Below, in pieces: positions 63,036 through 64,000 of a stretch of 64,000 nt of DNA (within the stretch, counting starts at the first letter, position 1; each line of letters starts with the position of its first letter). The notes below the pieces were generated by a model that searched no databases, had not been told where the DNA came from, and saw only the letters and a program-made list of their open reading frames with translations. The DNA is from Tretioscincus oriximinensis (Eukaryota; Chordata; Lepidosauria; Squamata; Gymnophthalmidae), in NCBI GenBank assembly GCA_022410635.1, contig JAJVDF010000015.1:4287151-4351150 (forward strand), given 5' to 3'. A program made the translations under genes and the position numbers.

Positions 63036-63497
63036 GAAGAAGAAGAAGAAGAAGAAGAAGAAGAAGAAGAAGAAAAAGAAGAAAAANNNNNNNNNNNNNN
63101 NNNNNNNNNNNNNNNNNNNNNNNNNNNNNNNNNNNNNNNNNNNNNNNNNNNNNNNNNNNNNNNNNNNNNNNNNNNNNNNNNNNNNNNNNNNNNNNNNNNN
63201 NNNNNNNNNNNNNNNNNNNNNNNNNNNNNNNNNNNNNNNNNNNNNNNNNNNNNNNNNNNNNNNNNNNNNNNNNNNNNNNNNNNNNNNNNNNNNNNNNNNN
63301 NNNNNNNNNNNNNNNNNNNNNNNNNNNNNNNNNNNNNNNNNNNNNNNNNNNNNNNNNNNNNNNNNNNNNNNNNNNNNNNNNNNNNNNNNNNNNNNNNNNN
63401 NNNAAAAAGAAGAAAAAGAAGAAAAAGAAGAAAAAGAAGAAAAAGAAGAAAAAGAAGAAAAAGAAGAAAAAGAAGAAAAAGAAGAAAAAGAAGAAAA
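63036..63497. repeat. GAA / AAGAA microsatellite with 317-base N gap
   Basis: GAA repeat at 63036-63086, N from 63087 to 63403, then AAGAA units to 63497. The tail of the adjacent SINE has expanded and broken the assembly. Confidence 0.95.
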
Positions 63498-63765
63498 ACT
63501 GGGTTTTATACCTTCCTTTTCTCACCTTTCGAAGGGATTCAAAGCAGCTTACAAAGGTATTTTGTCCAAAGGCTGACATTCTATCTTCCTCACCAGGCTG
63601 TGGTAGTTCCAATTTATCTACTTACAGTCAGTTGCAATTTCTTGCAATTCTTGCTTTCAAATAGCTGGGTTGGCTAGAGCTACAGCTAAGAGAAGGTGCT
63701 CACCCTTCCCCACATCCAACACAGGGCTTCGAAACCCGATCTCCCAGATGAGACTGTTTCCTAGG
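63498..63765 (-). mobile_element. family T SINE
   Basis: Minus strand head at the right (gagatcgggtttcgaagccc), body tagctgggttggctagagct, tail running into the AAGAA repeat. Confidence 0.75.
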
Positions 63766-64000
63766 TCTATATATTTTTTAAATTATAAACAATTAAAAAT
63801 TAAAAACTTTCCCCTTTATTATATACTGTGCAACACTAATATAGAAAGCTGTGTCTCTCTGCTTTCTTCATAAACACAAGTGAACTTTCAAATGAAAACA
63901 CTCAAGTATGTTAAGCAGCTTCTGCACAGCCCTTAATAATTCTGCTGTCTTTCTAGACAGGGATGTTCACTTACCAGAGTGGGTCTTAGGAAGCAGGATC

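Larger units (their letters stand above)
62751..64000 (-). other. copy 2 intron 2, partial, with assembly gap
   Basis: No start-codon exon was found. 62760-63030 and 63770-64000 show nothing recognisable; a donor-like ctctg gtaagt on the minus strand near 63974 has no supporting coding sequence. Confidence 0.55.

Noticed and set aside
62908..63612. 234-codon frame, the longest minus-strand frame on the right
   Set aside because: It is poly-Phe from the GAA repeat running through the N gap.
63940..63980. Splice-donor-like ctctg gtaagt on the minus strand as the end of copy 2 exon 2
   Set aside because: Upstream sequence does not encode the ABCG2 N-terminal region and the phase does not fit exon 3.
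1..64000. CRISPR arrays, bacterial operons, rRNA or functional tRNA genes
   Set aside because: Repeats are microsatellites or transposons; tRNA-like segments are SINE heads with degenerate arms.

Overview
This is AT-rich vertebrate genomic DNA. It has split genes with GT-AG introns, dense CR1, L2-like and L1 fragments, tRNA-derived SINEs and several MITE families. The SINE set (one family resembles the Sauria SINE of lizards, another has a tRNA-like head and GAA/CTT-rich tail), with abundant CR1 and L2-like LINEs, points to a squamate reptile. I cannot name a species. Many single n bases and one 317-base N gap mark it as draft assembly.

The only protein-coding genes I can support are two complete-looking, head-to-tail ABCG2-type half-transporter genes, both on the minus strand. 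Copy 1 (about 4.6-28.1 kb) has exons 2-14 (mammalian ABCG2 numbering), from the start codon to TM5; its exons 15-16 are not visible before the left edge. Copy 2 (about 39.1-62.75 kb) has exons 3-16 with the stop codon and a poly(A) signal; its first coding exon lies beyond the right edge or in the unresolved part. All exon junctions, read by eye, keep the frame, and most exon lengths are identical between copies (60, 115, 153, 158, 152, 105, 83, 90, 125, 155, 90 bp). Both encode an ABC ATPase domain followed by six membrane spans, the ABCG arrangement.

Copy 2 keeps the residues known to form the ABCG2 drug slot. Copy 1 keeps the ATPase motifs but changes two slot residues (equivalents of human F439 and T542) and uses a GC-AG intron after exon 12, so it looks like a functional but diverged paralogue. 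An intron 9 segment is still alignable between the two copies.

Between the genes (28.1-39 kb) lie LINE, SINE and MITE debris, a CpG-rich block at about 33.9-34.5 kb that is the best candidate promoter for copy 1, a long ATT microsatellite, and a probable solo LTR. The introns carry Helitron-like ends, Harbinger-like, hAT-like and other foldback MITEs, a retroposed inverted-repeat family with 13-15 bp target duplications, and an L1 insertion whose target duplication copied the exon 5 splice donor of copy 2.
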